Part shown: one piece after another, positions 27,706 to 37,223 of the stretch
Layout of the letters: each line of letters opens with the position of its first letter
How positions within the stretch are numbered: the first letter of the stretch is position 1
Source: VGBV01 sp963813725
GTDB taxonomy: Bacteria; Actinomycetota; Thermoleophilia; Solirubrobacterales; 70-9
NCBI GenBank assembly: GCA_963813725.1
Contig: CAWFAI010000009.1
Coordinates: 1 to 64,000, forward strand
Length of the DNA: 64,000 bases
Reading direction: 5' to 3'
Program-made: the position numbers and the translations under genes
The notes under the pieces: generated by a model
The model's input: the letters and a program-made list of their open reading frames with translations, nothing else
Database searches by the model: none
What the model was told of the DNA's origin: nothing

Positions 27706-28530
27706 CTATTCGGCTCGAAGCAGCAGGGCCGCCCAGTTGCCTTCGACTCGGCGCTCGTCGACCTCGAGCCCCGCGGCGGCCAGTGCGGCGGACACCTCAT
27801 CGGTCTCCTCGACCAGCATCCCGGAGCAGACCAGGGTTCGAGGGCGCTCGCCCCTCTCGGCCAGCTGCCGGGCGCAGTCGCGCACGAGGTTTCCGGTCAG
27901 GTTCGAGGTCACGGTCGCCGCGATCGGCAGGGGGTCCTCGCGAACATCGACCTTCGACAGCTCCAGCTCGACCCCGTTGGTCTCGGCGTTGGCGGCGGCG
28001 GCCTCCAACGCAGGGGGCTCGCGGTCGCAGGCGGTGATCGGTCCCCACCCGAGCTTTGCCGCCGCGATGGCGAGCACGCCCGAGCCCGTTCCCCAGTCCG
28101 CGAGCGGGCCCGATGCCTCGCCCGCCTGCTCCAGCACGAGCAGGAGAGCCAGGGAGAGCCTCGTTGTCGGATGCCCACCGGTGCCGAAGGCGCGCCCCGG
28201 GTCCACGACCACGTCGAGCAGCCCGTCCGTCGGCTCCCACCACGAGGGCCGAACCCCGATGCGCCCGCCGACCACGATCGGCTTGTGGAAGTCCGCCCAG
28301 CGGTCGGCCCAGTCGTCGGGAACCTCGGTCGAGGTCACCTCGACCAGGCCGCCCCCCGCGGCTGCCTGTAGCTCGCCCACCTCGGGGACCTCCCCGGGCG
28401 GGCCGTAGATCGCGTACTCGATCCAGCCCTGTCCGCGCTCCTCCTCGACCCCGTTGGGGGCGAGCTCGAGCAGGTTGGCCAGCACCGGCTCCGCGTACTC
28501 GGGGTCGCAGCGAACCGCGAGGCGGATCAC
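27706..28530 (-). CDS. prmA: Ribosomal protein L11 methyltransferase family protein
   Basis: 274 residues from a GTG that overlaps the dnaJ stop (GTGA). Signatures: RPSWWEPTDG, DPGRAFGTGGHPTTRLSL (the family's FGTGxHxTT), the SAM motif LADWGTGSGVLAIAAAKLG and TSNLTGNLVRD, a variant of the catalytic NILA/NPPY-like site. PrmA trimethylates L11. The order hrcA-dnaJ-prmA is common. The reading frame stays open upstream through dnaJ but only this segment is prmA-like. Confidence 0.9.
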   Translation of the reverse strand: MIRLAVRCDPEYAEPVLANLLELAPNGVEEERGQGWIEYAIYGPPGEVPEVGELQAAAGGGLVEVTSTEVPDDWADRWADFHKPIVVGGRIGVRPSWWEPTDGLLDVVVDPGRAFGTGGHPTTRLSLALLLVLEQAGEASGPLADWGTGSGVLAIAAAKLGWGPITACDREPPALEAAAANAETNGVELELSKVDVREDPLPIAATVTSNLTGNLVRDCARQLAERGERPRTLVCSGMLVEETDEVSAALAAAGLEVDERRVEGNWAALLLRAE

Positions 28531-29627
28531 TTGGTCTTGCGCGCCGCCGCGGACTGAGCCCCGGCACCCTCGGGGCCGAGGGTCTCGTCCAGACGCCGGA
28601 TCAACTCGAGCTCCTCGTCGGAGAGATCCCGCGGGACGACGATCTCGAACACCACGTGCAGGTCCCCCCGGCCCTTTCCGCGCAATGGCGGCAGGCCCTC
28701 GCGCTTCAGCACAGCGATGTCGCCGTGCTGGGCCCCCACCGGGACCTTGACGTCGCCGGTGCCCTCGAGGGTCGGCGTCGTCATCGTGCCCCCCAGCATG
28801 GCAGTGGTCACCGGGACCTGCAGCCGGCTGATCAGCTCGGTGCCCTGGCGCACGAAGCGCTCGTCGGCCTCCACGCGGACCTCGACGTAGAGGTCGCCCG
28901 GCCGGGCCCCCGCGTCGCCCGCGTGGCCGGCCCCGGCGATCCGGATGCGCTGACCATCCTCGATCCCGGCTGGCACGTCCACCTCCCATGTGCGCTGGTC
29001 GGCGACGCGGCCGGCGCCGGAGCAGGCCCCGCAGGGCGTCTCGGCGACGCGGCCGTCGCCCCCACACCGGTCGCACGGCATCGCGCGCACCACCTGCCCG
29101 AAGACGCTGCGCAGCTGCTCCTGGATCTGGCCGCTGCCCTCGCAGCGCTCGCAGGTGTGGATCGGGGTCCCCGGCTCGGCACCGTTGCCATTGCAGTGCT
29201 CGCAGACCCCGATGGCCTCGAAGCTGACCTCCGCGTCGGCCCCCTCCAGCACCTCCAGCAGCGTCACCTCGGCGACGGCGAGCACGTCGCCGCCCGCGGC
29301 CGGTCCGCGCTCGAAGCCCCCGCCGAAGGCGTCGCCGAAGAAGGTGGAGAAGATGTCCTGGATGCTCGAGAAGCCGGCGGTCTGGGAAGTCCAGCCGCCG
29401 GAGCGCAGTCCCTCATGGCCGAGCATGTCGTAGGTGCGCCGCTGCTCGGGGTCGGAGAGCACCTCGTAGGCCTCGGCGGCGGCCTTGAACTTCTCCTCGG
29501 CCTCGGGGTCGTGGGCGTTGACGTCGGGGTGCAGGTCGCGCGCCAGCCGGCGGAAGGACCTCTTGATCTCGCCCTCGGATGCGCCCCTGTCGACGCCCAG
29601 GACCTCGTAGTAGTCGCGCTTGGCCAT
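28527..29627 (-). CDS. dnaJ: Chaperone DnaJ
   Basis: 366 residues. J domain (1-70) with DYYEVLGVDRGAS and the HPD of LARDLHPDVNAHDP. A short Gly/Phe stretch follows (about 80-120). Four zinc-binding CxxCxGxG repeats are present: CEHCNGNG, CERCEGSG, CDRCGGDG and CGACSGAG. The C-terminal substrate domain has GDLYVEVRVEADERF. Works with DnaK, which is not in this window. Lies 13 bases after hrcA, the heat-shock repressor. Confidence 0.96.
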   Translation of the reverse strand: MAKRDYYEVLGVDRGASEGEIKRSFRRLARDLHPDVNAHDPEAEEKFKAAAEAYEVLSDPEQRRTYDMLGHEGLRSGGWTSQTAGFSSIQDIFSTFFGDAFGGGFERGPAAGGDVLAVAEVTLLEVLEGADAEVSFEAIGVCEHCNGNGAEPGTPIHTCERCEGSGQIQEQLRSVFGQVVRAMPCDRCGGDGRVAETPCGACSGAGRVADQRTWEVDVPAGIEDGQRIRIAGAGHAGDAGARPGDLYVEVRVEADERFVRQGTELISRLQVPVTTAMLGGTMTTPTLEGTGDVKVPVGAQHGDIAVLKREGLPPLRGKGRGDLHVVFEIVVPRDLSDEELELIRRLDETLGPEGAGAQSAAARKTK

Positions 29628-29640
29628 TGCCGCCTTTCCC

Positions 29641-30672
29641 CTACTCGTCGTAGACGAGCTCGAAGAAGCGCGAGAGCTCGTCGGCGGCTTCCCGGACCGA
29701 GGCGATCGCGGTCGCGTAGTCCATCCGCACAGGGCCCATGACCCCGACGGCGCCGAGGTTGCGGTAGCCGAGGCCGTAGTTGGCGCCGACGACGCTGACC
29801 GAGCGCAGCTCGGGCTGTGGGTTCTCGTCGCCGATCCAGGCGAACACCGAGCGCTCCTCGAGTGCCGAGCGCAGCGTGTTCAGCAGGTTGACCCGGCGCT
29901 CCAGCGCCTCCATCAGCTCCTCGGCGTCGGGCAGGTCGGCGGAGCGCTGCTCGGAGAGCAGGTGCGAGGCCCCGTCCACGTAGAGCGTCTCCTCGACCGC
30001 TGCGTCCTGAAGGTTCTGGAAGGCGCCGGCAAGCTCGTCGACGAACGCCCGCTCGACCTCGCTCAGCTCGGGGTCGGCGATCCGGCCGGCCGCCATCCTG
30101 GCCCCCAACCCCAGCCCGACCAGCCGCTCGTTGAGGTAGCTCGACGCCCATTCGACCAGGCCTGTGTCGACGTCGGACGGGAAGGTGAAGACGCGCTTCG
30201 AGACGCCACCGTTAGAGGCGATGATGACCACCATCACCCGGCGGGGCGCAAGCAGCAGCACCTCGACGCGCCGGATCGTCGCGGTGCTCAACGGGGGCGC
30301 GCTCACCAGCGCGACCAGGTCGGTGACGCGCGAGAGGGCGGCGCTGGTCTCGCGGATGGCATCGGTGACCTCGCGCCGCATCTGGGAAAGACGCAGCTCG
30401 TCCTGGGCCTCGGGCGCGAGGCCCTCTCCCGTGGCGAGCAGCTGCTCGACGTAGAAGCGGTAACCGGCGTCGGTGGGGACCCGTCCCGCCGAGGTGTGGG
30501 GATGCGAGAGGAAGCCGCTCTGCTCCAGGCTCGCCAGCTCGGCACGGATCGTCGAGGGGCTCCACTCCGACCCGGGGCCGGCCGCGATCAGCTTCGAGCC
30601 GACGGGCCTGCCGTCGCGTACGTAGCCCGAGACGACGGCCCCGAGGATCAGGCGTTGGCGTTCGTTCAGCAC
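29641..30672 (-). CDS. hrcA: Heat-inducible transcription repressor HrcA
   Basis: 343 residues from a GTG. The winged-helix N-terminus reads LNERQRLILGAVVSGYVRDG and RPVGSKLIA, then WSPSTIRAELASLEQSGFLS. Other family features are HTSAGRVPTDAGYRFYV, GGVSKRVFTFPSDVD and the C-terminal GANYGLGYRNLGAVGVMGP, RMDYATAIASVR. HrcA represses chaperone operons by binding CIRCE; no CIRCE inverted repeat was seen near this gene, so its target may lie elsewhere (for example groES/groEL). Confidence 0.95.
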   Translation of the reverse strand: MLNERQRLILGAVVSGYVRDGRPVGSKLIAAGPGSEWSPSTIRAELASLEQSGFLSHPHTSAGRVPTDAGYRFYVEQLLATGEGLAPEAQDELRLSQMRREVTDAIRETSAALSRVTDLVALVSAPPLSTATIRRVEVLLLAPRRVMVVIIASNGGVSKRVFTFPSDVDTGLVEWASSYLNERLVGLGLGARMAAGRIADPELSEVERAFVDELAGAFQNLQDAAVEETLYVDGASHLLSEQRSADLPDAEELMEALERRVNLLNTLRSALEERSVFAWIGDENPQPELRSVSVVGANYGLGYRNLGAVGVMGPVRMDYATAIASVREAADELSRFFELVYDE

Positions 30673-30679
30673 ACGGTTG

Positions 30680-30685
30680 ATTCTA
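30680..30685 (-). promoter_or_regulatory. Putative -10 box of hrcA-dnaJ
   Basis: TAGAAT on the minus strand, seven bases before the hrcA GTG. Close spacing suggests a leaderless transcript separate from hadAB. No CIRCE repeat is visible around it. Confidence 0.4.
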
Positions 30686-30716
30686 GGGTCGGGCCGCGAC
30701 CCTTCCGCTGCCCGAT

Positions 30717-31109
30717 CTAGGCCTCGAGCGTGGCCTCGGCGTTGCGAATGATCTGGTTGCCGTTCTGCTCGGCGACGGTGTCGACGACGACGGTGTCGTC
30801 GTCTGCTTGCTTCACGGTGCCCGTCACGGTCAGCTCCTGCTCAGGAAAGCCCATGCCCCGGAACTGGACCGAGAGGCGCTTCAGCGCCCGCGGGTCCCCG
30901 CCGGCCGCCGCGCTGTTCGCCCGAGCGACCTGCGCCATGGTCCAGAGGCCGTGCAGGATGCAGCCCGGAAGCCCTGCGGACTTCGCGAACTCCGGGTCAG
31001 TGTGGATCGGGTTGGGATCGCCCGAGGCCTCGGCGTAGCGCTTGGTCAGGCCCGCGTCGGGGGTGACCTTCAGCTCGGGGATCGAGTCGCCTTCGTTCAG
31101 GTTCGCCAT
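30717..31109 (-). CDS. MaoC-type dehydratase, HadB-like
   Basis: 130 residues. Hot-dog fold with the hydratase-2 motif ASGDPNPIHTDPEFAKSAGL, carrying the catalytic Asp and His, followed by GCILHGLWTMAQVARA. The start at 31109 is fixed by a strong AGGAGG seven bases upstream. It is encoded directly behind the HadA-like partner. In mycobacteria HadAB is the (3R)-hydroxyacyl-ACP dehydratase of FAS-II; here the acyl substrate is not known. Confidence 0.85.
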   Translation of the reverse strand: MANLNEGDSIPELKVTPDAGLTKRYAEASGDPNPIHTDPEFAKSAGLPGCILHGLWTMAQVARANSAAAGGDPRALKRLSVQFRGMGFPEQELTVTGTVKQADDDTVVVDTVAEQNGNQIIRNAEATLEA

Positions 31110-31116
31110 TCCGCCG

Positions 31117-31122
31117 CCTCCT
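31117..31122 (-). promoter_or_regulatory. Strong ribosome-binding site of the HadB-like gene
   Basis: AGGAGG on the minus strand with seven bases to the ATG at 31109. It overlaps the stop codon of the HadA-like gene, so the two genes are coupled. One of few perfect Shine-Dalgarno sequences in the window. Confidence 0.8.
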
Positions 31123-31561
31123 ATACGCCCCGGACGATGTTCGTCCACTTGGCCCGCACGACCTCGGCGCCGTCCTGGTTCGTCGAGACCGTCTCGAACA
31201 CGTAGAAGCCCTTGCCGTCCTTCTCGTAGATCTCCTCGCAGCGCGCCTTGGTGGTGATCACGTCGCCCGCCACCACGGGCTCGCCCCACTCGAACTCCTG
31301 GCCGCCGTGGACCATCGCCGGGAAGTTGATGCCCACATCGGGGTCGAGGATCGCGGGGCCCATCGCGGGAGCGCTGTAGACGACCGCGAACATCGGCGGA
31401 GCCACCTGGCCGCGAAACCCGGCCGCCTTCGCCGCATCGGCGTCGCGGTAGACGTCGCCCTCCTCGCCGACGGCGTCCGCGTACTGGCTGATGCGCTCGC
31501 CCTCCACCTCGAAGATGGCGGGCTCCCACTCCTTGCCCACGGCCTTGGTCTCGAGCGGCAT
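31121..31561 (-). CDS. FAS1-like dehydratase, HadA-like
   Basis: 146 residues. N-terminal hot-dog domain of the MaoC/HadA type: FEVEGERISQYADAVGEEG, AAPPMF-like VAPPMFAVVYSAP, and MVHGGQEFEWGEPVVAGD. It lacks the Asp-x4-His motif of its partner, as HadA does, so it probably forms a heterodimer in which HadB supplies the catalytic residues. It heads the long minus-strand run ending at era. Confidence 0.83.
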   Translation of the reverse strand: MPLETKAVGKEWEPAIFEVEGERISQYADAVGEEGDVYRDADAAKAAGFRGQVAPPMFAVVYSAPAMGPAILDPDVGINFPAMVHGGQEFEWGEPVVAGDVITTKARCEEIYEKDGKGFYVFETVSTNQDGAEVVRAKWTNIVRGV

Positions 31562-31596
31562 CGGCCGGCGATTCTAGTCCTACCCTGAACCTGAGC

Positions 31597-32247
31597 ATGG
31601 CGCCGCAGCTCACCTACACGGACTCCGACGGTGACACGCGATTCCACCCCTGGGCGCTGCCGCTGATCGTCGCCGCGATCTGCGTCCCGATCGCGCTCGC
31701 GATCCTGATCGGGGTGCTGACCGTCGAGGGCACCGGGCCCGGCCTGGCCGCAGGGGCGGTCGTGACCGCGACCCTGATCGTGCTGGCCGTCCGGGCACGC
31801 CCGCGCGGGACCCTTGAGGTGGCCGAGCATCGCGATGCCGGGCGGCGGGTCCTGGTGATCGCCTCCGCCGATGTGACCCCGCCCAGCGCCGGGCGAGTGG
31901 CGGAGTTGGCAGGCGAGGCCTCCGACGTGCGCGTGCTGGTCCCGGTCAGGAGCAGACGGCTCGAGCGCTGGCTCTCGGCCGAGGATGACGCCCGCGCCGC
32001 GGCCGAGCGCCGGCTCGCGCATGCGGCGGGATCGCTGGTCGCGGCCGGGCTGCCGGTCAGCGGCTCGGTGGGCGACTCCGATCCGGGCCAGGCCCTCGAG
32101 GATGAGCTCAGGGGCTATCCGGCCGACGAAGTGATCGTGCTGGCCGAGCGCGGCGCCCCGGACGAGCTGGGGGAGGCCGGCGAGCGGCTGGGGCTGCCGC
32201 TCGCGCGGGTGCTGGTCGAGCCGGAGGACCCGGCGGAGAGGCCCTAG
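31597..32247 (+). CDS. Two-helix membrane protein with stress-protein-like cytoplasmic domain
   Basis: 216 residues. Two membrane segments (about 19-43 and 48-66) follow a short polar N-terminus. The soluble part (about 75-210) alternates strands and helices: RRVLVIASADVTPPSAGRV, DVRVLVPVRS, then LVAAGLPVSGSVGDSDPGQA and DEVIVLAERG, a layout like universal stress proteins (alpha/beta with GDxDP). No nucleotide-binding motif of the classical GxxGS type is obvious. Its stop interlocks with that of the convergent NTF2-like gene in a CTAG. Confidence 0.65.
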   Translation: MAPQLTYTDSDGDTRFHPWALPLIVAAICVPIALAILIGVLTVEGTGPGLAAGAVVTATLIVLAVRARPRGTLEVAEHRDAGRRVLVIASADVTPPSAGRVAELAGEASDVRVLVPVRSRRLERWLSAEDDARAAAERRLAHAAGSLVAAGLPVSGSVGDSDPGQALEDELRGYPADEVIVLAERGAPDELGEAGERLGLPLARVLVEPEDPAERP

Positions 32248-32667
32248 TCCGCCTCGCGCTCCTGCGCGTGCTTCCGAGCCGCTTCGAGGTCGGGCTGGAG
32301 GCCCAGGTAGTCCATGAGGCCGTCCTCGTTGATGCCGAGCACCCAGCCGAGGGTGTTCTCGACATCGATGCCGCTTGCCGTGCCGGTGCCCTGGCTGTTG
32401 ATCAGCGCCACGACGTGCCCCTCCCCGGCGGTCTCGATCGACACCACGGACATCGTGAACTCCGACCAGACCTCCTCCCAGGACTGGTTCCACTTCCGGA
32501 ACTGCTCGATGCCGCGATAGGTACCGGCGTTGCCGAGCTCGGCCGGGACGTGGACCACCACGTCGTCGCTGAAGGTCGCTATGGCGGCCTCCCGGTCGCC
32601 GGAGATCCACGACTCGAGTCCGCCGCGGGCGAGCTCGAGATTGCGCGCCTGCACGGGAGTGAGGTCG

Positions 32668-32678
<11 letters not shown>
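32244..32678 (-). CDS. NTF2/SnoaL-like protein
   Basis: 144 residues of the NTF2-like superfamily: NLELARGGLESWISGDREAA, DDVVVHVPAELGNAGTYRGI, EQFRKWNQSWEEVWSEF and VVALINSQGTGTASG. The fold is a cone-shaped dimeric alpha+beta barrel used as an enzyme or ligand pocket; no catalytic residues can be assigned. It overlaps the lepA stop by 11 bases. Related in type to the array at 44.9-47.1 kb but not closely similar to it. Confidence 0.8.
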
Positions 32679-34465
<1,787 letters not shown>

Positions 34466-34509
34466 GGGGCTGCGAAGGGTACGGGCCCCGGAAGGAGTTG
34501 AGCCGGCGG

Positions 34510-34914
34510 CTAGTCCACGCCCTCCTGCTCCTTCGCCGCCTTCACCGCTTCGTCCCTCTCCATGAAGAACTCGTAGCGGGCTCCCATGCCGTCGCGCATC
34601 TTCCACAGGTGATAGCCCCGCTGGTGCATCTCGATTCCGCTGGCGGCCCCCTCGGCGTGGAAGGTCGTGTCGACCACGATCGACTCGCCGATGACCTCCA
34701 TACCGTGGATCTCGACCTGCTGCTTGCCCCAGACCTCGGGCTCCATATTGCGCCGCACCGCGTCGCGGCCCTCCAGCCGCTGCTCGACGTCCGCGACGCG
34801 TTGCCAGTCGACGTCGGGGTGCAGGTAGCGGGCCGACTCGTCGAAGTCGCCCCGGTTGAAGGCCTCGTAGCCGTAGCGGATCCGCTCCTGCGCCTGCTTC
34901 ATGTCCTCGGGCAC
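34510..34914 (-). CDS. NTF2/SnoaL-like protein
   Basis: 134 residues from a GTG at 34914, or 130 from the ATG at 34902 (MKQAQERIRYGYEAF). Typical features: YEAFNRGDFDESARYLHPDVDW, RLEGRDAVRRN, VVDTTFHAEGAASGIEMHQR. Single-domain NTF2-like fold without assigned function. The start is uncertain because neither option has a good ribosome-binding site at normal distance. Lies between lepA and murJ on the same strand. Confidence 0.78.
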   Translation of the reverse strand: MPEDMKQAQERIRYGYEAFNRGDFDESARYLHPDVDWQRVADVEQRLEGRDAVRRNMEPEVWGKQQVEIHGMEVIGESIVVDTTFHAEGAASGIEMHQRGYHLWKMRDGMGARYEFFMERDEAVKAAKEQEGVD

Positions 34915-34945
34915 GGGGCCGAGTATTGCGCCCCCGGCCCCTCGA

Positions 34946-36604
34946 CTACATCTCGCGCCCGGCTCGGCGCAGCAACCGCAAGACCTGGTTCGCCTCGGGC
35001 ACGCGCAGGGCAATGACCGCGGCGAAGTACACCGCCGCGCCCGCGGCCAGCGCGACCCCGAGCGAGGCGATCTGGGCGGGCACGCTCGTCCCCAGCGCAT
35101 CGTCGAGGCCGAACCAGACCGCGTAGCTGACGCCGGCGAGCAGCGCCGCGGCCACCGTCACGCGGATCGCACTCCACAGCAGCCGCCGGAACTCGATCCC
35201 GTGCAGGATGTCGCGCATCACCACCGCGTAGGCGACGACGCTGGCCCCTGTCGCGATCGCGGTCGCGGCGACGATCCCGCCCACCCCGAAGGGCGAGTAG
35301 AGGGCCAGACCCGCCAGCGCGGTGATCGCGAGGTTGATCCCCGAGACGACGCTCGGGACCCAGGGCCGCTGGAGGCTGAAGAACGTGCGCGTGAAGATCA
35401 GGAAGAGGCCGTTCAGCGGCAGCGAGAAGGCGAACCAGAACAGAGCCTCCGCGACGACCTCGGTCTGAGCGGCGTCGAACTCGCCGCGCTGATAGATCAG
35501 CCGGGTCATCGGCTCGGCGAGCACCAGGATCGCCGCGGCGGCGGGAATCAGCATCAGCAGGATCTGGCGCATGCCGTTGGCCATGGTCCGGCGCAGGTCG
35601 CCGTACTCCTCCCGGGCGGCGAACCGGGCCAGCGTCGGGAACAGGACCGTCGCGATCGCGACCGAGAAGATCCCCTGGGGCAGCATGTAGATGCGGAAGG
35701 CCTTGTCGATCGCCGCGGGCGCCTCCTCGCTCACCAGGGTCCCGAAGAAGCTGTTGATGACGAGGTTGAAGTTGATCAGGCCGAGGCTGATCGTCACCGG
35801 CAGCATCAGCAGCAGCACCCGCTTCACGTCCGGGCTGACGCTGCGCGGGAAGCTCCAGATCATGCGGAAGCGGCCGCGGCCGCCGAACTTCGTGTGGCGC
35901 AGGTCCCAGGCGGGGATCGCGAGCTGGATCACGGTCCCGACCAGCACGCCGATCGCGTAGGCGTAGATCTGGTCCTCCTCGGAGAAGGTCGGCGCCAGGG
36001 CCACCAGGACGGCGATGATCGCCAGGTTCCAGAAGAACGGCGAGATCGCGAAAGCAGCGAAGCGGTCGTCGCTGTTGAGGATGCCGACGATCATCCCCGT
36101 GACTCCCAGCAGGATCAGGATCGGGAACAGGAGCTGCGAGAGGGTGACGGTGAGGTCGAGCAGCTCGCCCTCGAATCCCGGCGCGAAGATGGGCACCAGC
36201 ACGGGAGCCGCGAGGACGAACAGCGCTGTCAGGGCGCCCAGCACCGCCGCCATCAGCAGGATCAGCTGGGAGGCGAGCCGGAACGCCTCCCGGCGTTCGC
36301 CCTGCTCGAGCTTCTCCAGGAAGACGGGGACGAAGGCCGCCTGGATCGCGGCGTCCGCGAACAGGCTGCGCACCAGGTTCGGGATCTGGAACGCGATCGT
36401 GAACGCCGACATCGGCCCGCGGATGCCGAAGTAGCCGGCGGCGACGATCTCGCGCACCAGGCCGGCCACGCGGGAGAGCGCCGTGGCGGCCGAGAAGAAC
36501 GCCGTCGACAGGCCCAGGCGTCCCTCGCGCTCCTCGAACTCGGGGGGCTCGAAGGTGGTGCTGGGCGATGGCGCCTCCATCGCCATGAACGTGCCCGTGT
36601 CCAT
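34946..36604 (-). CDS. murJ: Lipid II flippase MurJ
   Basis: 552 residues. About 14 membrane helices with the MviN/MurJ signatures ATALSRVAGLVREIVAAGYF, FTIAFQIPNLVRSLFADAAI, FVPVFLE and RGEFDAAQTEVVAEAL. The first 30 residues are acidic and proline-rich. A second frame immediately upstream, starting at 36755 (MTDERDDKPSEDQMG ... EFEAVPPDS), also reads like an acidic, proline-rich cytoplasmic segment, so a longer N-terminus broken by one frameshift near 36600 is possible. MurJ moves lipid II across the membrane for cell-wall growth. Divergent from rpsT. Confidence 0.9.
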   Translation of the reverse strand: MDTGTFMAMEAPSPSTTFEPPEFEEREGRLGLSTAFFSAATALSRVAGLVREIVAAGYFGIRGPMSAFTIAFQIPNLVRSLFADAAIQAAFVPVFLEKLEQGERREAFRLASQLILLMAAVLGALTALFVLAAPVLVPIFAPGFEGELLDLTVTLSQLLFPILILLGVTGMIVGILNSDDRFAAFAISPFFWNLAIIAVLVALAPTFSEEDQIYAYAIGVLVGTVIQLAIPAWDLRHTKFGGRGRFRMIWSFPRSVSPDVKRVLLLMLPVTISLGLINFNLVINSFFGTLVSEEAPAAIDKAFRIYMLPQGIFSVAIATVLFPTLARFAAREEYGDLRRTMANGMRQILLMLIPAAAAILVLAEPMTRLIYQRGEFDAAQTEVVAEALFWFAFSLPLNGLFLIFTRTFFSLQRPWVPSVVSGINLAITALAGLALYSPFGVGGIVAATAIATGASVVAYAVVMRDILHGIEFRRLLWSAIRVTVAAALLAGVSYAVWFGLDDALGTSVPAQIASLGVALAAGAAVYFAAVIALRVPEANQVLRLLRRAGREM

Positions 36605-36839
36605 CGAGACCGGAGGCCGCCGCGGATGGGGCCGGCGGCGGCGAATCCGGGGGCACCGCCTCGAACTCGCTGGTGGAGGGGTCGAAGGGTTCCCGCGCAG
36701 GAGGGCGCGATCCCATCTGATCCTCGCTCGGTTTGTCGTCTCGCTCGTCGGTCATTCCGTCGCCCCCGCGGCCCGGCCTGCGCCGCGAAAGTGGGTTTGG
36801 TGCCCTATTCTCATTCGCCGCCCACCTCCGGGCTCCCCT

Positions 36840-37223
36840 ATGGCCAACATCGCCTCACAGAAGAAGCGAAACGCCCGCACCGAGCGTGAGCGGCAGGAGA
36901 ACCTGCGCTTCGGCGGTGCCACGAAGACGTACATGAGGCAGCTCGAGAAGGCCGTGGCCGCGGGCGACGACAGCGCCGCCGACGACGCCCACAAGAGGCT
37001 GATCTCGGGAGTCGACAAGGCGGTCCAGAAGGGCGCGATGCACAAGAACACCGGCGCCCGCAAGAAGGCCCGCGCCGCGCGCGTCCGCGCCGGGGAACTG
37101 CCGGCGGCCCCGGCCAGGGGGCAGGCGAAGCCGAAGTCGCAGGCGAAGGCCGAGCCGCAGCCCGAGACCGAGGGCGAACAGCAGGACGCCGCCGACGAGG
37201 CGGCCGAGCCCTCGCAGAGCTAG
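36840..37223 (+). CDS. rpsT: 30S ribosomal protein S20 with long C-terminal tail
   Basis: 127 residues starting MANIASQKKRNARTERER at 36840. Residues 1-85 are normal S20, rich in Lys/Arg helices (AVQKGAMHKNTGARKKARAA). The last about 40 residues are an added Ala/Gln/Glu-rich, low-complexity tail with KPKSQAKAEPQPE, ending AEPSQS. S20 binds the 5' domain and helix 44 of 16S rRNA. Its stop interlocks with the holA stop in a CTAG. A TATTCT about 30 bases upstream may be its -10 box. Confidence 0.93.
   Translation: MANIASQKKRNARTERERQENLRFGGATKTYMRQLEKAVAAGDDSAADDAHKRLISGVDKAVQKGAMHKNTGARKKARAARVRAGELPAAPARGQAKPKSQAKAEPQPETEGEQQDAADEAAEPSQS

Noticed and set aside
27706..29076. A 456-codon frame ending in PrmA
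   Set aside because: The first about 180 residues are an out-of-frame reading of dnaJ. PrmA starts at the GTG that overlaps the dnaJ stop.
30673..30716. CIRCE element before hrcA
   Set aside because: No TTAGCACTC/GAGTGCTAA inverted repeat or near match was found between the HadB-like gene and hrcA or in hrcA's start.
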